Shown here piece by piece: positions 21,231-32,188 of a stretch of DNA of 64,000 nt. Position 1 is the first letter of the stretch. Every line of letters starts with the position of its first letter. A model generated the notes under the pieces. That model searched no databases, was not told the DNA's origin, and saw only the letters and a list, made by a program, of their open reading frames with translations. The stretch is from Melampsora larici-populina 98AG31. Lineage: Eukaryota; Basidiomycota; Pucciniomycetes; Pucciniales; Melampsoraceae. Both the position numbers and the translations under genes were made by a program. The stretch spans positions 590,467 through 654,466 of the forward strand of contig NW_006768782.1 of NCBI RefSeq assembly GCF_000204055.1, given 5' to 3'.

Positions 21231-22660
21231 TTATTTTAATTTCACCCAACTTGTATTCAAAACAAAAGTGTTAATGAAGATGAATTTAAAACCAGATTGA
21301 GTTAAGGTTTTCATTGAATTGACAAGTACCAAAGAAAAAAAATGAGGTATTATTCTTATTGGATGGAATCAAGAAGAAAAAGAAAAATGTGAATTATAAA
21401 CGGTTTTTGTTTTCTCTGTGACATGTGGGCTTTTTGGGTGGATTTTAATTTGGGTAAAGTAGCTTGATCTCTTGTGATTCTGTTGATTTGTTATATATAT
21501 ATATATATAAATTGTGTTTTGGTTTGATTGATTATAATATAACAAAAAAAATCAATTTTTTATATCTTTGGGGTTTTTCCTATTCGTGCAAAGTTTATTA
21601 TTAAAGATTTGTGTGGTACATGGTGATTTTTCTTTGTGTTTTGGGGGGTTGGGATTGGGATTGGGATTGAGATTGAAGATGGGCACTGGCCGGTATCCGG
21701 CGTGTTCAGGTCATTCCGACAACCGAACCGACGGATTTTCCGGCCACCGGATGATTTGAAAGGCCTTTCCGGCATCTGGATCCAACGGATATCCGGCCAA
21801 AATCCGGTCTGAAAATGCGGTATCCGGCGTGTTCAGGCCATTCCAACTCCCAAACCGACAAATTACCCGGTTACCGGATGAATTTGAAGCCCTTTTCGGC
21901 ATCGGCATCCGACAGATGCTCCGTTGGATATCTGCTCAATATCCGGGGCCGGTGCTCATCTTGAGTTTTGATGGCTGAGCTTTGTTGTTTAAATGAGTAG
22001 ATTCATTAATAGGAAGATTGGATTTCAAATCCAAGGCCCTTGAGTTGAAACATATGCTTGTGCTGAATATCAAAAAAAAAACCAAATCAATTACAGTTGT
22101 TTATGATATAACCCATATGTACCCCTAGAAAAATAGGGAACAAGGTTAAAGGTTTCTGAGCATCTATTGTTTCAATCTGAGTAAGAATTTGAGATATGTA
22201 TGTTACTTTGTGAGTTATGATAAAGGAGCAAACATAGTTCAGCCTCAGGGAATTGGATAAGTAGTAAACAAATCTTTACTCTTGAAATCCTAACCTTTTT
22301 CACCTCAAGTATGTACCAAAATTGATCGAGTTGAGGAAGTGTAGTACAGTCAAACCCATGCACATGCATAACCAGCCAAAATGCATAAGTTTTGGTTTCC
22401 ACCCAGCTGGTGCCCCCCAATTTTGGCATTAATTGCATAATTATGTCAAAAACCATGATGCATACTTCTTTTCAAGTCCCCAAAGTCATACAGTTGCTCC
22501 AGTCTAGTCACGACCAGACGCGCTCCGCAAAATCGAAATTCGATTACTCAAATTTATACACTAAACTCCTAGTAACAAAGTGTATGTAAAAAGTCATTTT
22601 TGGGCCATAAGTGGGGTGTATGTGTCAGAAATGACTTGGTAAGTGAATCTGCTCGACCGA
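21231..22660. repeat. Intergenic with a 127-bp CCGG-rich tandem duplication
   Basis: Units at 21694-21820 and 21821-about 21947 both begin TATCCGGCGTGTTCAGG. They carry many CCGG and CGGAT motifs, in contrast to the AT-rich surroundings. A short (TA)n tract is near 21492-21508. No coding frame is convincing in the rest. Confidence 0.6.
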
Positions 22661-22999
22661 TTTTTTTTTTTTTTTCTGACCTCGACATTTGGGTCTAGGT
22701 ACCTAAGGGGCCTAATATTAAGTACTTAAGTACTTAACTTAATTACTTAAGTACTTAACTTAAGTATTTAAATGCTTAGCTAGCCACTTAAGTTGCTACT
22801 TAGGTACCTCAAGTAAGTATGTAGGCCGAGCACGTCTCATCATGGCTCATTGGGTGCAGAACAGGGTACGCTTGTGAAGTCAGGATAACATCTTGTATAT
22901 ATATAAAACCAGGATAGCATAAAGAAAATAAAAAAAAAGAAAAGTCTTTTAAGGATTAATCTTTTAAGGATTACAAATAAATTCAAGATTCATGGCAGC
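22661..22999. repeat. Palindromic TTAAGTACTTAA tract
   Basis: From about 22715 to 22815 the motif AAGTACTTAAGTACTT recurs with variants. Each unit is self-complementary and could form cruciform DNA. A T-run lies before it, and it adjoins the 3' end of the DDE transposase remnant. Confidence 0.6.
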
Positions 23000-24418
23000 C
23001 TTACGTGCCACACATCAATGTGAACGGTACCTCTTGTCCTTGGCCAAGTTTTCGGCCTGCACCCCAGTGAAGCCGTCTCTGGATAGCCATACATAGACAT
23101 GTGTTAGTAAATATAACCAGACAAGACCAAATAAACTCACCAATAGATGTTCATATGACGATCAACCTTTCGGAAATACTTTTGGGATGGTTGAAACCGG
23201 GCAGCGCTTGCAAACCTCCTCAAAGAGAGCCTGACAGTCTTTAAAGGTTTTACATTTAAAGCTGTTGGTTCGATAGTCTGTGAAATCAAAACAGTCAGTC
23301 AAATATGTAAAGTTGATGAAAAATTAAGAAAGACTTACGGTGCTTAATGTAAGACCAATAGAGCTCTATCGGATTAAGCTCACAGTGAAACTTAGGAAGG
23401 AATAAGCAAATATGACCAGCCTCCTCGATGACCATCTGAAGCAAAGGCTTCTCATTGACAAAGTCCGACTGCAGGCTCAAGATCTTAGAGGCACAGCAGT
23501 ACGGATCATCAGACTCGTTGATGGATGAGTTGACTGGGGTTTCACCATTCTCGTAAGCCTCTTGTGCTTCCTTTTCACGTTGTAATCGGGATTCTCGAGC
23601 AGCTAGGTCGCGTTTAGTGCTGGATAGCTTACATGTGGCGCAGTGTAAGACTGGTTTGTTACCTGCTGCCTTGGCTTTGGCTTCGTAGAGGTCCCACAAG
23701 CCGCGCTCGTCTAGGACACATTGAATGCCTTTCCTTTTCCCAGCAAGGTTTGGATTTGGATGGTCAGCTGGATAGACCATGGACTGAGGAAGTCCTTGTC
23801 TTTTGAGAGGAATTCTAGGGTCATCGGTCGGGATCTCAGTATCTCGTAAAGGTGATTTCTTACCCCCAGGGCCAAGGTTCATGTTCGAGACTCGGAGAGC
23901 TGAGGGTCCGTAAGATTCATGCGCAGAAGAACAGTCAAAGATAAAAACGCCCTGAGCGTTGGGAAAAAGATACTCGAAGATAGGAATGGCTCGTGTTTGG
24001 ACTTGCTCGATTAGCTGCATACAATCCCACCAGGGATCACCTTTGCTTCCAGGGTAAGTAACCACTGCAGCGTCGGTAAATGAAGGCAAAGGGAATCTGT
24101 TGTGTTCTTCTTCGGAAGTTATTTCCAGTCGGCCAGTCTTCGTGGCTGGCGTAATCCAATCTGAATCGTGAATTAATCGTCCATCGCTCTTCTTACGCAG
24201 CTCTTGAGTGTTGTCTTTGACCCAGGCTCGCTTTGGACGTTTGTTAGCGTGCACCGTTGACTCGTCGTGATAGAGAAAAATTGTCTCCTTCTGGTCTTGA
24301 AGAAGAATAGGATCTGGAGCAATTGAGAGCTCCAGGTCTTCACCATGATAAACTCGAGAGCGCTTCTGAAGGTCGGCTATAATATCTAGATACTTGTGGC
24401 GGTATGCAACAACGTCTG
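23000..24418 (-). pseudogene. Tc1/mariner-like DDE transposase, truncated
   Basis: The main exon (24418-23340) encodes a DDE domain: FLYHDEST (first D), VFIFDCSSAHES (second D) and LFLPKFHCELNPIELYW (E), with CCASKILSLQSDF between them, as in a family common in basidiomycetes. A GTAAGT donor at 23339 and CAG at 23278-23280 lead to a second exon containing RTNSFKCKTFKDCQALF, but the frame soon hits a stop, probably after one inserted A. A third exon near 23078-23000 (RRLHWGAGRK) ends the gene. The N-terminus is missing: at 24418 the sequence switches to the inverted repeat of the neighbouring block. Probably inactive. Confidence 0.75.
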
Positions 24419-24840
24419 CCACCTGTGGCACACAGAAAGTTCGGCCTCGACCCGAAGATAATGTAGTACCTTATCATCGGCTTGTGGCCGAAAACCCACT
24501 GGCAGATGAGACCAGACTCGACAGAGTCATCTGAGAAATTTTTTTGAATCAACTCATCAAGTTTTTCAAAAGTACAACTGTTGAACCCTCACTTCATGAG
24601 TGATTAGGCATGTCCTGAACACCAAGATCAATGCCATAAAGACCATCAAAGTCCCTACACAATACCAACACCTTGTTATCCTGTCACAGTGCAAGGAAAA
24701 CCAATATCAGCCATAGTCGAGCTCATCTGGCCGAATCTGGCCATATCTGACTGCGGATAAGAATCATGTGCTTAGTCTGCTGTGACTACAGCAGATAAAT
24801 CTGGCAGCAGGACACAGATTCATCTGTTGTAAACAATACC
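24419..24840 (-). repeat. Left inverted terminal region of a large composite element
   Basis: This is the reverse complement of about 36190-36628, from CCACCTGTGGCACACAG inward. Similarity is very high for about 350 bp and fades near 24835. It is rich in CATCTG/CAGATG motifs. It bounds the block that holds the KDZ gene and the five-exon gene. I could not find a clear target duplication. Confidence 0.75.
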
Positions 24841-25427
24841 CTCATCTCAGATGATACCTTTTCACTCCAAATTCTCAACATAACTACACTCAAGGGTAAA
24901 CCCATCTGCGCTCATCTGCGCTCCTTTTTGCAAGTACTCTTACTCGTTGTACACACAATGGCTCCATAGACTTACACTACTTCCTGTAGTGCAACCCATG
25001 ATGTAATGTTCGAAAAACCATGATCCTTCATTCATCAATGTAATCGTCAGGAATAGTTTGTCCGCCATACTTTGTTCACTTTATGAATCAACTAAACACT
25101 CATGCTTTCGATGAGGAATCATTAAATCCAGAGCTGCCATCCATCGAACATAGGTAATATTACGGTAAACAAGGGTTTACCAGTCAACCTCACCTTAGAA
25201 TCTAAGACCAAACATCTCCGCTTGGAAACGGTCTGAAAGGGTCTGAAGAGAGTCTGAAGAGATTCTGTCTCAAAAGTTGCTAAACAACTTTATTAGTTTC
25301 AATAAGTTCATTAATCATAATACAAGCTGAATTGAAGCAAGTGTGTTGTTTACCTACCTGCTTCCGCTGACGATAACCTATGTATAAGTGGTGGTGGGAA
25401 GAGGTGAATTATCATATTTTGTGATTA
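24841..25427. other. Subterminal sequence, no gene
   Basis: It contains scattered CATCTG motifs (for example near 24902-24925) but no coding frame. It lies between the inverted terminal region and the minisatellite. Confidence 0.4.
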
Positions 25428-26170
25428 TCGCACCAAGAGAGGCAAACCCATCTGGCCTCATCTTGTAGAAATTAATATTTTTCGCACTCAGAGAGGCAAA
25501 CTCATCTGGCCTCATCTTGTAGGAATTAATATTTTTCGCACTCAGAGAGGCAAACTCATCTGGCCTCATCTGGTAGAAATTAATATTTTTCGCACTCAGA
25601 GAGGCAAACTCATCTGGCCTCATCTGGTGGAAATTAATATTTTTCGCACTCAGAGAGGCAAACTCATCTGGCCTCATCTGGTAGAAATCAATATTTTTCG
25701 CACTCAGAGAGGCAAACTCATCTGGCCTCATCTGGTGGAAATTGATATTTTTCGCACTCAGAGAGGCAAACTCATCTGGCCTCATCTGGTAGAAATTAAT
25801 ATTTTTCGCACTCAGAGAGGCAAACTCATCTGGCCTCATCTGGTAGAAATTAATATTTTTCGCACTCAGAGAGGCAAACTCATCTGGCCTCATCTGGTAG
25901 AAATTAATATTTTTCGCACTCAGAGAGGCAAACTCATCTGGCCTCATCTGGTAGAAATTAATATTTTTCGCACTCAGAGAGGCAAACTCATCTGGCCTCA
26001 TCTGGTAGAAATTGATATTTTTCGCACTCAGAGAGGCAAACTCATCTGGCCTCATCTGACCAAAATTTGTATTTTTCGCACTCAGAGGGGCAAACCAATC
26101 TGGCCTCATCTGGATGAAATTCGTACCTTTTGCACCCAGAGGGGCAAATTTATCTGGCCTCATCTGGCCA
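25428..26170. repeat. 54-bp minisatellite, about 14 units
   Basis: The unit contains GGCAAACTCATCTGG, CCTCATCTGG and AATATTTTTCGCACTCAGAG. Central units are almost identical, and units at both ends diverge. Since 54 is a multiple of three, long frames with 18-residue repeats are open on both strands, which I treat as a by-product. The GGCAAACTCATCTG motif recurs inverted near 36018 and 36120 at the other end of the block. Confidence 0.95.
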
Positions 26171-26493
26171 GAACCACAATTTGACTCACTCGCGTCTCAG
26201 CCTCTTCAACTCAATCTGGATCTAATGGACTCACATTCTCATCTGATAGCTCGCTTAAAGATATAAAACATTGCATACCCTCAGATGGGGTTAAAAAACA
26301 TTTTTCATCAAGACAATAACATCTGAAGCTCACACTAATGTATCAGCTATACAATTTGATATAAAACTTGACATAAAACTGTAGGTTTCAAAACAAAAAT
26401 TTTTAATTCGGTCACACATCTTTATTTGAGTCATCGGATTCGTAATCTTTGTACTTGAACTTGAATAACAACTCATTTGATCTCATTATAAAA

Positions 26494-29178
26494 TCAATCT
26501 TCTTCCTCAACAGTATCACTTTCTTTGGAATCACTTTCATCTCTTTGTATTTTTTTGTTTGAATCTTTTGTTGTTTGACTTGCATTAGGCTGATCACCAG
26601 TATTGTTAATGATCGGATCCACCACCTTGTCTAATGCGCGAGAGGGAGTGTTCAACGCAGTTTCAATATCTGTAGCGTCTAAAGAGACCGGCTCCCCAAT
26701 GGTCTCATCAGACCCAACCTTCAATTTTATTAAACGAAAATTACCGTCTTTGATATCGTTAATCCACTCAAGTCGCGTGGCCGATCGCATTTTCTTGAAA
26801 CCAACTTGAAGCTTTTCGTCAGTCATTCTTGATCCTGCTGCAAGAACCATATTGATTGGTAAAGACCTTCTTTTCAACTCCGCTGCCGGGTCAGCAGTCT
26901 GGGGAAAAGACTGCGGCGGAACGTAACCCAAGGTTTTGTCTGAGGACCGAGATGATCAGACAATCAGATTCTTTGAATGATAATGAAATGATGACAACAT
27001 GATCAATATTTGAAAGGAACTTACGTGTAATAGCTGCCAAGAGACGTCCTAAATCGACTTTGATCTTATCACTAGGCTGTTGCTTGTTAGAACGTTGTCG
27101 TTTTGGTTTGCTGTTCACGGAGGCAATTGCCTTTGCCATCGATTCACCTTGTGAGTACGTCGCAAAAACAGTGGCAAGATGACAGGTTTTGTTGGCCCAA
27201 GTTGCGATTTGTGGATGAGTGGTGTATTGCTTGAGCCATCCCAGCTCAGCAGACTTGTTCGGAGTGAGTGTGCTTGTTGCCACAAGGTAGTAGGCAAAGT
27301 CTAAACGATGGGCTTCGCATGAAAGCTGAGTCATATCAAAAAAGTCAGTATTTTACACCCATGATTTGATAGATTTGATAACGTCAACAGATTCTAGCAC
27401 TTACCTGATGAGCAATCCTCTCGATAGCCGTCTTTGATTTGCGCTGAAGCTGTGAATTGGAAGGACCTGTAGGAGGCTTTCCCAGTTCGTTTTCAACCTT
27501 CTTCACATCGACCAGCCGTTCATAAATAGGCCGGTAAAGCTCGTCCTCCTCAACCGTCAGCTTGTGAACAGTTGGAACCGGTACAAATGAGTCGCCACCT
27601 TCCTCTTGCTGCCCTTGATCATGATCCTTTTCGTTTTCATCGGTTTCCAAATCTAACAAGGGGTTAGGCATGCCAGCCAACGCGTAGAAGATTGTTGGAT
27701 CGAACATTGCCAGCTCATCTTCAGTAAGTGCTCGCCATCGTTTCCCATTCTTCCGATTACGTTCACCCAATATGACACCACCTTCCTCTTGACCTTTTAA
27801 TGGCACTGATAAGATCGAGTGAAAAATGTCAGGATTCTCAATTGGTCAACTGGTTGAATTGAGATGGGAAGATGCCACTTACTCGGTTCAGTTAAACAAT
27901 CCAGACAGTACTGGAGGAATATCGTGTAAGCACTTATAGCTTTAGTTCCCTTCATTTCAGGTCTGAAAAGAAGAATACAGAGGTTACAGCAAAACGTATG
28001 ATACATACACTGTAAACATCATTCAACTTCCCCAATTTGGCAGAGGAAAATGATTAATAGTACAGTTTTTCATAAAAGAATCTAATACTGCACACCTGGG
28101 CCATTTCACCCACACTACATATGTGCAGCAAGCTAAGTCAATAGTTGTCTATCATGTACATACAGGTCTGCTCAGTTTTTTGCCCATCAGAATAAATAAA
28201 TCACATGTTATACCACATGTAACTTTTTCGACTTTGAAATTTTTTTCCCAAAAATTCACTACATATAATTCTGTAGCTGCTCAGGCAATATTGTTGAAGC
28301 TATGTCTTAGTAACAGAAAGTGTGTTACATGCAGTTGAGTTGATGAGATCACACCAAAACATTGAGTCAGTGTATGTAGTCAATCTTTTGGAAGCTTTTT
28401 TCAATCTGAAAGAAGTTACAGCATGTATTACATATGAATAACTTGTCCTGATGAGCAGATAACTGAGCAGAACTGTATGTACATGATAACCACATATTCA
28501 CTGAGCCTGCTACACATATGTAGTGTGGGTGTTATGGCTCAGGTGTGGAGTGATAGACCATTTTATGACAAATCATACTCCCAATCATTTTTCCCTGCCC
28601 ACTTGGGGAACCCAAATAATGTCTGCAGTGATAAGTTGCAAGTGAAGGATAAAGAAAGAACATGGCTTGAAAAATACGATTGCTTACATGATGGACTTGA
28701 TGGTATCTTCGCTCACTTTACCTATCATGGCAAGCATCAGGAGTTCTTGGTTGAATTGTTTGAAGACTAATTTGACACGATCTCTAATTTCAGTCGATGG
28801 ACGGTTATGAGTTGAAGCTTTCTGTTTTTTAAGCTGTTCTTGAATGCGGCCAGGAGGCCATGATTTTATTAAGCTCTTATAGTTGTCGAGCGTCGGAGTA
28901 ATTTCAGGAGAAGACTGTGAGTCTTGGGGATCGTCCGGTTGTTGGTCACCGGTCTCGGCAGTATTCGTAGATGGGTTGTTGAGATTCTCAATGGTGTCGT
29001 CACGGACACGTTTAGCTGGGACAGTGGCGCGTGAAGGAGCTCTCTTGGACCGAGTACCACGAGTTGAAGGATTTGAAGTAGTCCCCGGAGTTGATTCTTC
29101 TTGTTGACCTGGTGGATTGGCAGACTTGGAAGTCTTGGAACTGGCTGATGGACGGTTATTTCGAGTGCGAGGAGGCAT
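26494..29178 (-). CDS. Five-exon gene of unknown function, divergent from the KDZ transposase
   Basis: Exons 29178-28688, 27962-27883, 27805-27405, 27325-27025 and 26939-26494 join in phase to 572 residues with no internal stop. Donors are GTAAGC or GTAAGT and all acceptors are CAG. Intron 1 (725 nt) carries the 623-bp CACTA-like element, so the insertion is spliced out and the gene may still work. The N-terminus is basic and Ser/Thr-rich (MPPRTRNNRPS). The middle has IYERLV and AHRLDFAYYLVATS stretches, and the C-terminus is acidic (SDTVEEED). I recall similar proteins beside transposons in rust genomes, but know of no function. With the KDZ gene it forms a divergent pair inside inverted repeats, suggesting an accessory transposon gene. 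Confidence 0.8.
28008..28630 (+). mobile_element. 623-bp CACTG-ended non-autonomous element, copy 2 (in an intron)
   Basis: Same length as copy 1 at 5880-6502 and in the opposite orientation, with CACTG/CAGTG ends. The 3-bp target duplication ATA is at 28005-28007 and 28631-28633. It lies within intron 1 of the five-exon gene, between a GTAAGC donor and a TTTTCAG acceptor, both outside the element. Confidence 0.92.
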
Positions 29179-29494
29179 GATAGATGTTGAGGTTTGATGA
29201 TGATTGGATTGGATAGGAAGTATTTGAATCTGAGAAATACAATTGTCGTGAGAAGTGTGCAAAGAAGGAAAGGAACGGACGGAAAGAGACAAAAGAAGAG
29301 AGATATGAACCTACCGATCAAGCCCTGTTGTACGTTGCAAAGCTCAGAGGTTCATCAATATCCCAGCTTCGATTCGGCATGATCTACATGTACACGATCC
29401 CATGACAGTTGTATTTAGTAGAAAGCTTGATATGCACATATTGGCATATGTATGTACATATGTATGTATATGTGCAGTTGTACTATCTTTGGAG

Positions 29495-31665
29495 GTGTAA
29501 CACATCTTTCATCGATGAGGTACCAGATGCTCAAAAAATCAGTTTAAGAGGTGAAGACATGGAGCAATCAAATTTCCACATTAACAAAGTGGAAATCAAA
29601 TTTGAATATCTATCTCCTCAGACAACAAACTAAGCTTTATAGTAATGTTTTCAAGCATTTTATGTGAATTTTGGTCCACAGCGGCGAGGCCCACAAAATG
29701 CGAAATGTGTGGACAAGGTGTGAAGATGAAGAGCTATGATTTTTTTACATCAACAAAGTGGCCATTAAATTACATTTTTGATCCCTCCCACGGGAAACTA
29801 AGCTTTATAGTGCAATCATGGGATAAAATTTGTAGAAATTTTATTCCAGAGTGGGATGTCCAAAAAAACAAAAAGTTATCTTGAGTAGTGAACATGAGCA
29901 TTTTGACATATAGTGCTAAGGTACTTATTTTTTGGGGAAGTACAGCAAGTTTTTCATTATTGAACTAACACATCTTCTCCAAAGTGTTTGAGTGGATTTT
30001 ATCCTTGAGTTGGAGGAAAAGTACCACTTTGAGTCTCAAATGTGTAATTTTTATTATTCACTTACCTTGAAAAGGTAAGTGAATAATAAAAATTCTTCCA
30101 CGTGAAGGCCCAAAGGTTTTTCATTCTTGAAATGTTCTTGTAAAACATTTTCTCCAAAGTGTTTGAGGGGATTTGATCCTAGAGTTGGAGGAAAAGTACC
30201 AATTTGAGTCTCAAATGTGTAACATTGGGGTGAAGATTAAGACTTTTCATGGTGAGTGAATGATGAAAAATCTTCCACATGAAGGCCCAGAGGTTTTTCA
30301 TTATTGAACTTTTCTTGTAACACATCTTCTTCAAAGTTTTTGATTGGATTTTATCCTTGAGTTGAGGGAAAAGGACCATTTTGAGTCTCAAAATGGTAAT
30401 ATGGAGGTGAAGATGAAGGTTTTTGAATATAAGATGATAATGTATTTTGTTCTTCATACACGCACACAACTTTTTCAAAACAATACTTTTCCAAAAAATC
30501 CACATCTTCCTTGTGTTTGAGGCCAGTTTGTGCTTGGGTAGGATGAATATGGACTTTTTTGAGTCCATGTTCTGGAATATGTGGTTGATGATGTGGAGTT
30601 ATGAAAGAATGTTCATATTGAAAAGTGTGCACCATGCAGGTAAGCACATATTTCATTATAAAAGTTTTTTCATAGCTGTTCATCTTAAACTGGTTTGTGC
30701 AATGTTTGTCCCCATTTTTACATGAAATATCTGGAATTCTCTGTGATGCAAGAATCACAAACAATGTGTCTCATGATTTTAGACAACATAATCACCACAA
30801 ATATCACCCTAACCAATTGAAGATGAACAGCTATGAAAAAACTTTTATAATGAAATATGTGCTTACCTGCATGGTGCACACTTTTCAATATGAACATTCT
30901 TTCATAACTCCACATCATCAACCACATATTCCAGAACATGGACTCAAAAAAGTCCATATTCATCCCACCCAAGCACAAACTGGCCTCAAACACAAGGAAG
31001 ATGTGGATTTTTTGGAAAAGTATTGTTTTGAAAAAGTTGTGTGCGTGTATGAAGAACAAAATACATTATCATCTTATATTCAAAAACCTTCATCTTCACC
31101 TCCATATTACCATTTTGAGACTCAAAATGGTCCTTTTCCCTCAACTCAAGGATAAAATCCAATCAAAAACTTCAAAGAAGATGTGTTACAAGAAAAGTTC
31201 AATAATGAAAAAGGTGCTTTACTTCACCATGCATGATATGCATTATTGCCCCCTCTGTCAGAAGTCCCATCTTCACAACTCAAGATAACTTTTTGTTTTT
31301 TGGACATCCCACTCAGGGATAAAATTTCTACAAAGCAGCAGATTATTGCACTATAAAGCTTAGTTTGCCATGTAAGGGATCAAAAATCTAATTTAATGGC
31401 CACTTTGTTAACACCAAAATTCCATAGCTCTTCATCTTCACACCTTGAGCACAATTTTTGAATTTTTCAGGCCTCCCACTATTGCCCAAAACTCTCAGGA
31501 AGTGCCATTAGAAACTCACATAGAGCTTAGTGTCTGGTGTGGCAGATAGATATTCCAATTTCATGGCCACCTTGCTAAATCAGAAATTGGATTGAGCTGC
31601 ATCCTCACTACTTATTTCATTTTTTCAGATCCTTGGTACCTAGGTTTGTGATTAGTGTGTTACCA
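29495..31665. mobile_element. 2.2-kb foldback (giant inverted repeat) between the divergent genes
   Basis: The arms converge on about 30770. The inner arms (about 30360-30760 and 30780-31150) are almost exact complements, and the outer arms match more loosely out to GGTACC at 29520 and 31636 and GTAACACA-like ends. The left arm has an extra stretch of degenerate units of roughly 170 bp (29990-30360) with the motif TTGAGTCTCAAA. All long frames here appear on both arms in opposite strands and are not genes. It could be a separate foldback transposon or a structural part of the block. Confidence 0.8.
30046..30094. repeat. Perfect 23-bp-arm hairpin
   Basis: The arms AATTTTTATTATTCACTTAC(CTT) at 30046-30068 and their exact complement at 30072-30094 are separated by only GAA. 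It lies within the left arm of the 2.2-kb foldback. Confidence 0.95.
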
Positions 31666-32188
31666 GCGAGGCATTGAGCTTTATGGGTCATGAAGCGACC
31701 AATGTTCTTTGGTCAGCTCGATTGATGGCTGGTTTTCTTTTTCATTGATCAAATCGGAGACTTTTCCATCAATCCAACGAGATTCATCATCGGAGGTGAA
31801 GTGGGCGTACCCAATTTTGAGCACAAATAGCGAAATAGGGTCACAACCATTTCAAACGATGGTTGTTAAAGTTGATGTCCGTGAACAGCCGTCAACCTTT
31901 CAAGGTCACTGGATGTTACATAAAATTAAACAGTCAATGGAATTAGATCCAATTGGGCAATGGAAAAGACGAAAGTGTTTTTTTGGGGGCATTGATTCTG
32001 AGATGACACGTATCAAGCCCCTCCTTGGGAGTATCCCTGCGCATAAATCTCAATCATAGTGTGTTGGCTTCAACTAATCTTTAAAATCTCCGTGCTAGCA
32101 TATCACCGACTTCATTTTGATTGCCTTCCTTCCTTCCTTTCTTCAACCTTTACTGTTTCATTCGAGTGGCTCCTGCACAGCAATAAAG
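31666..32188 (+). other. Upstream region of KDZ gene 1
   Basis: A 116-aa frame at 31709-32059 has no recognisable domain and no paralogue in the window. I treat the region as likely promoter and leader. Nothing else seen. Confidence 0.35.

Noticed and set aside
25428..26170. CRISPR-like regular repeat
   Set aside because: Units are contiguous with no unique spacers, and the genome is eukaryotic.
25378..26184. Long repeat proteins of 261 residues (minus strand) and 185 residues (plus strand)
   Set aside because: Both come from a 54-bp minisatellite whose period is a multiple of three, which keeps frames open on either strand. No start context, splice support or domain.
30179..31288. Several frames of 90-150 residues in 30.2-31.3 kb
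   Set aside because: The same peptides appear on opposite strands because the region is a giant inverted repeat. They have no domain.
31709..32059. 116-residue plus-strand frame upstream of KDZ gene 1
   Set aside because: No domain, no matching frame in front of KDZ copy 2, and no splice link to the transposase. Left as possible leader.
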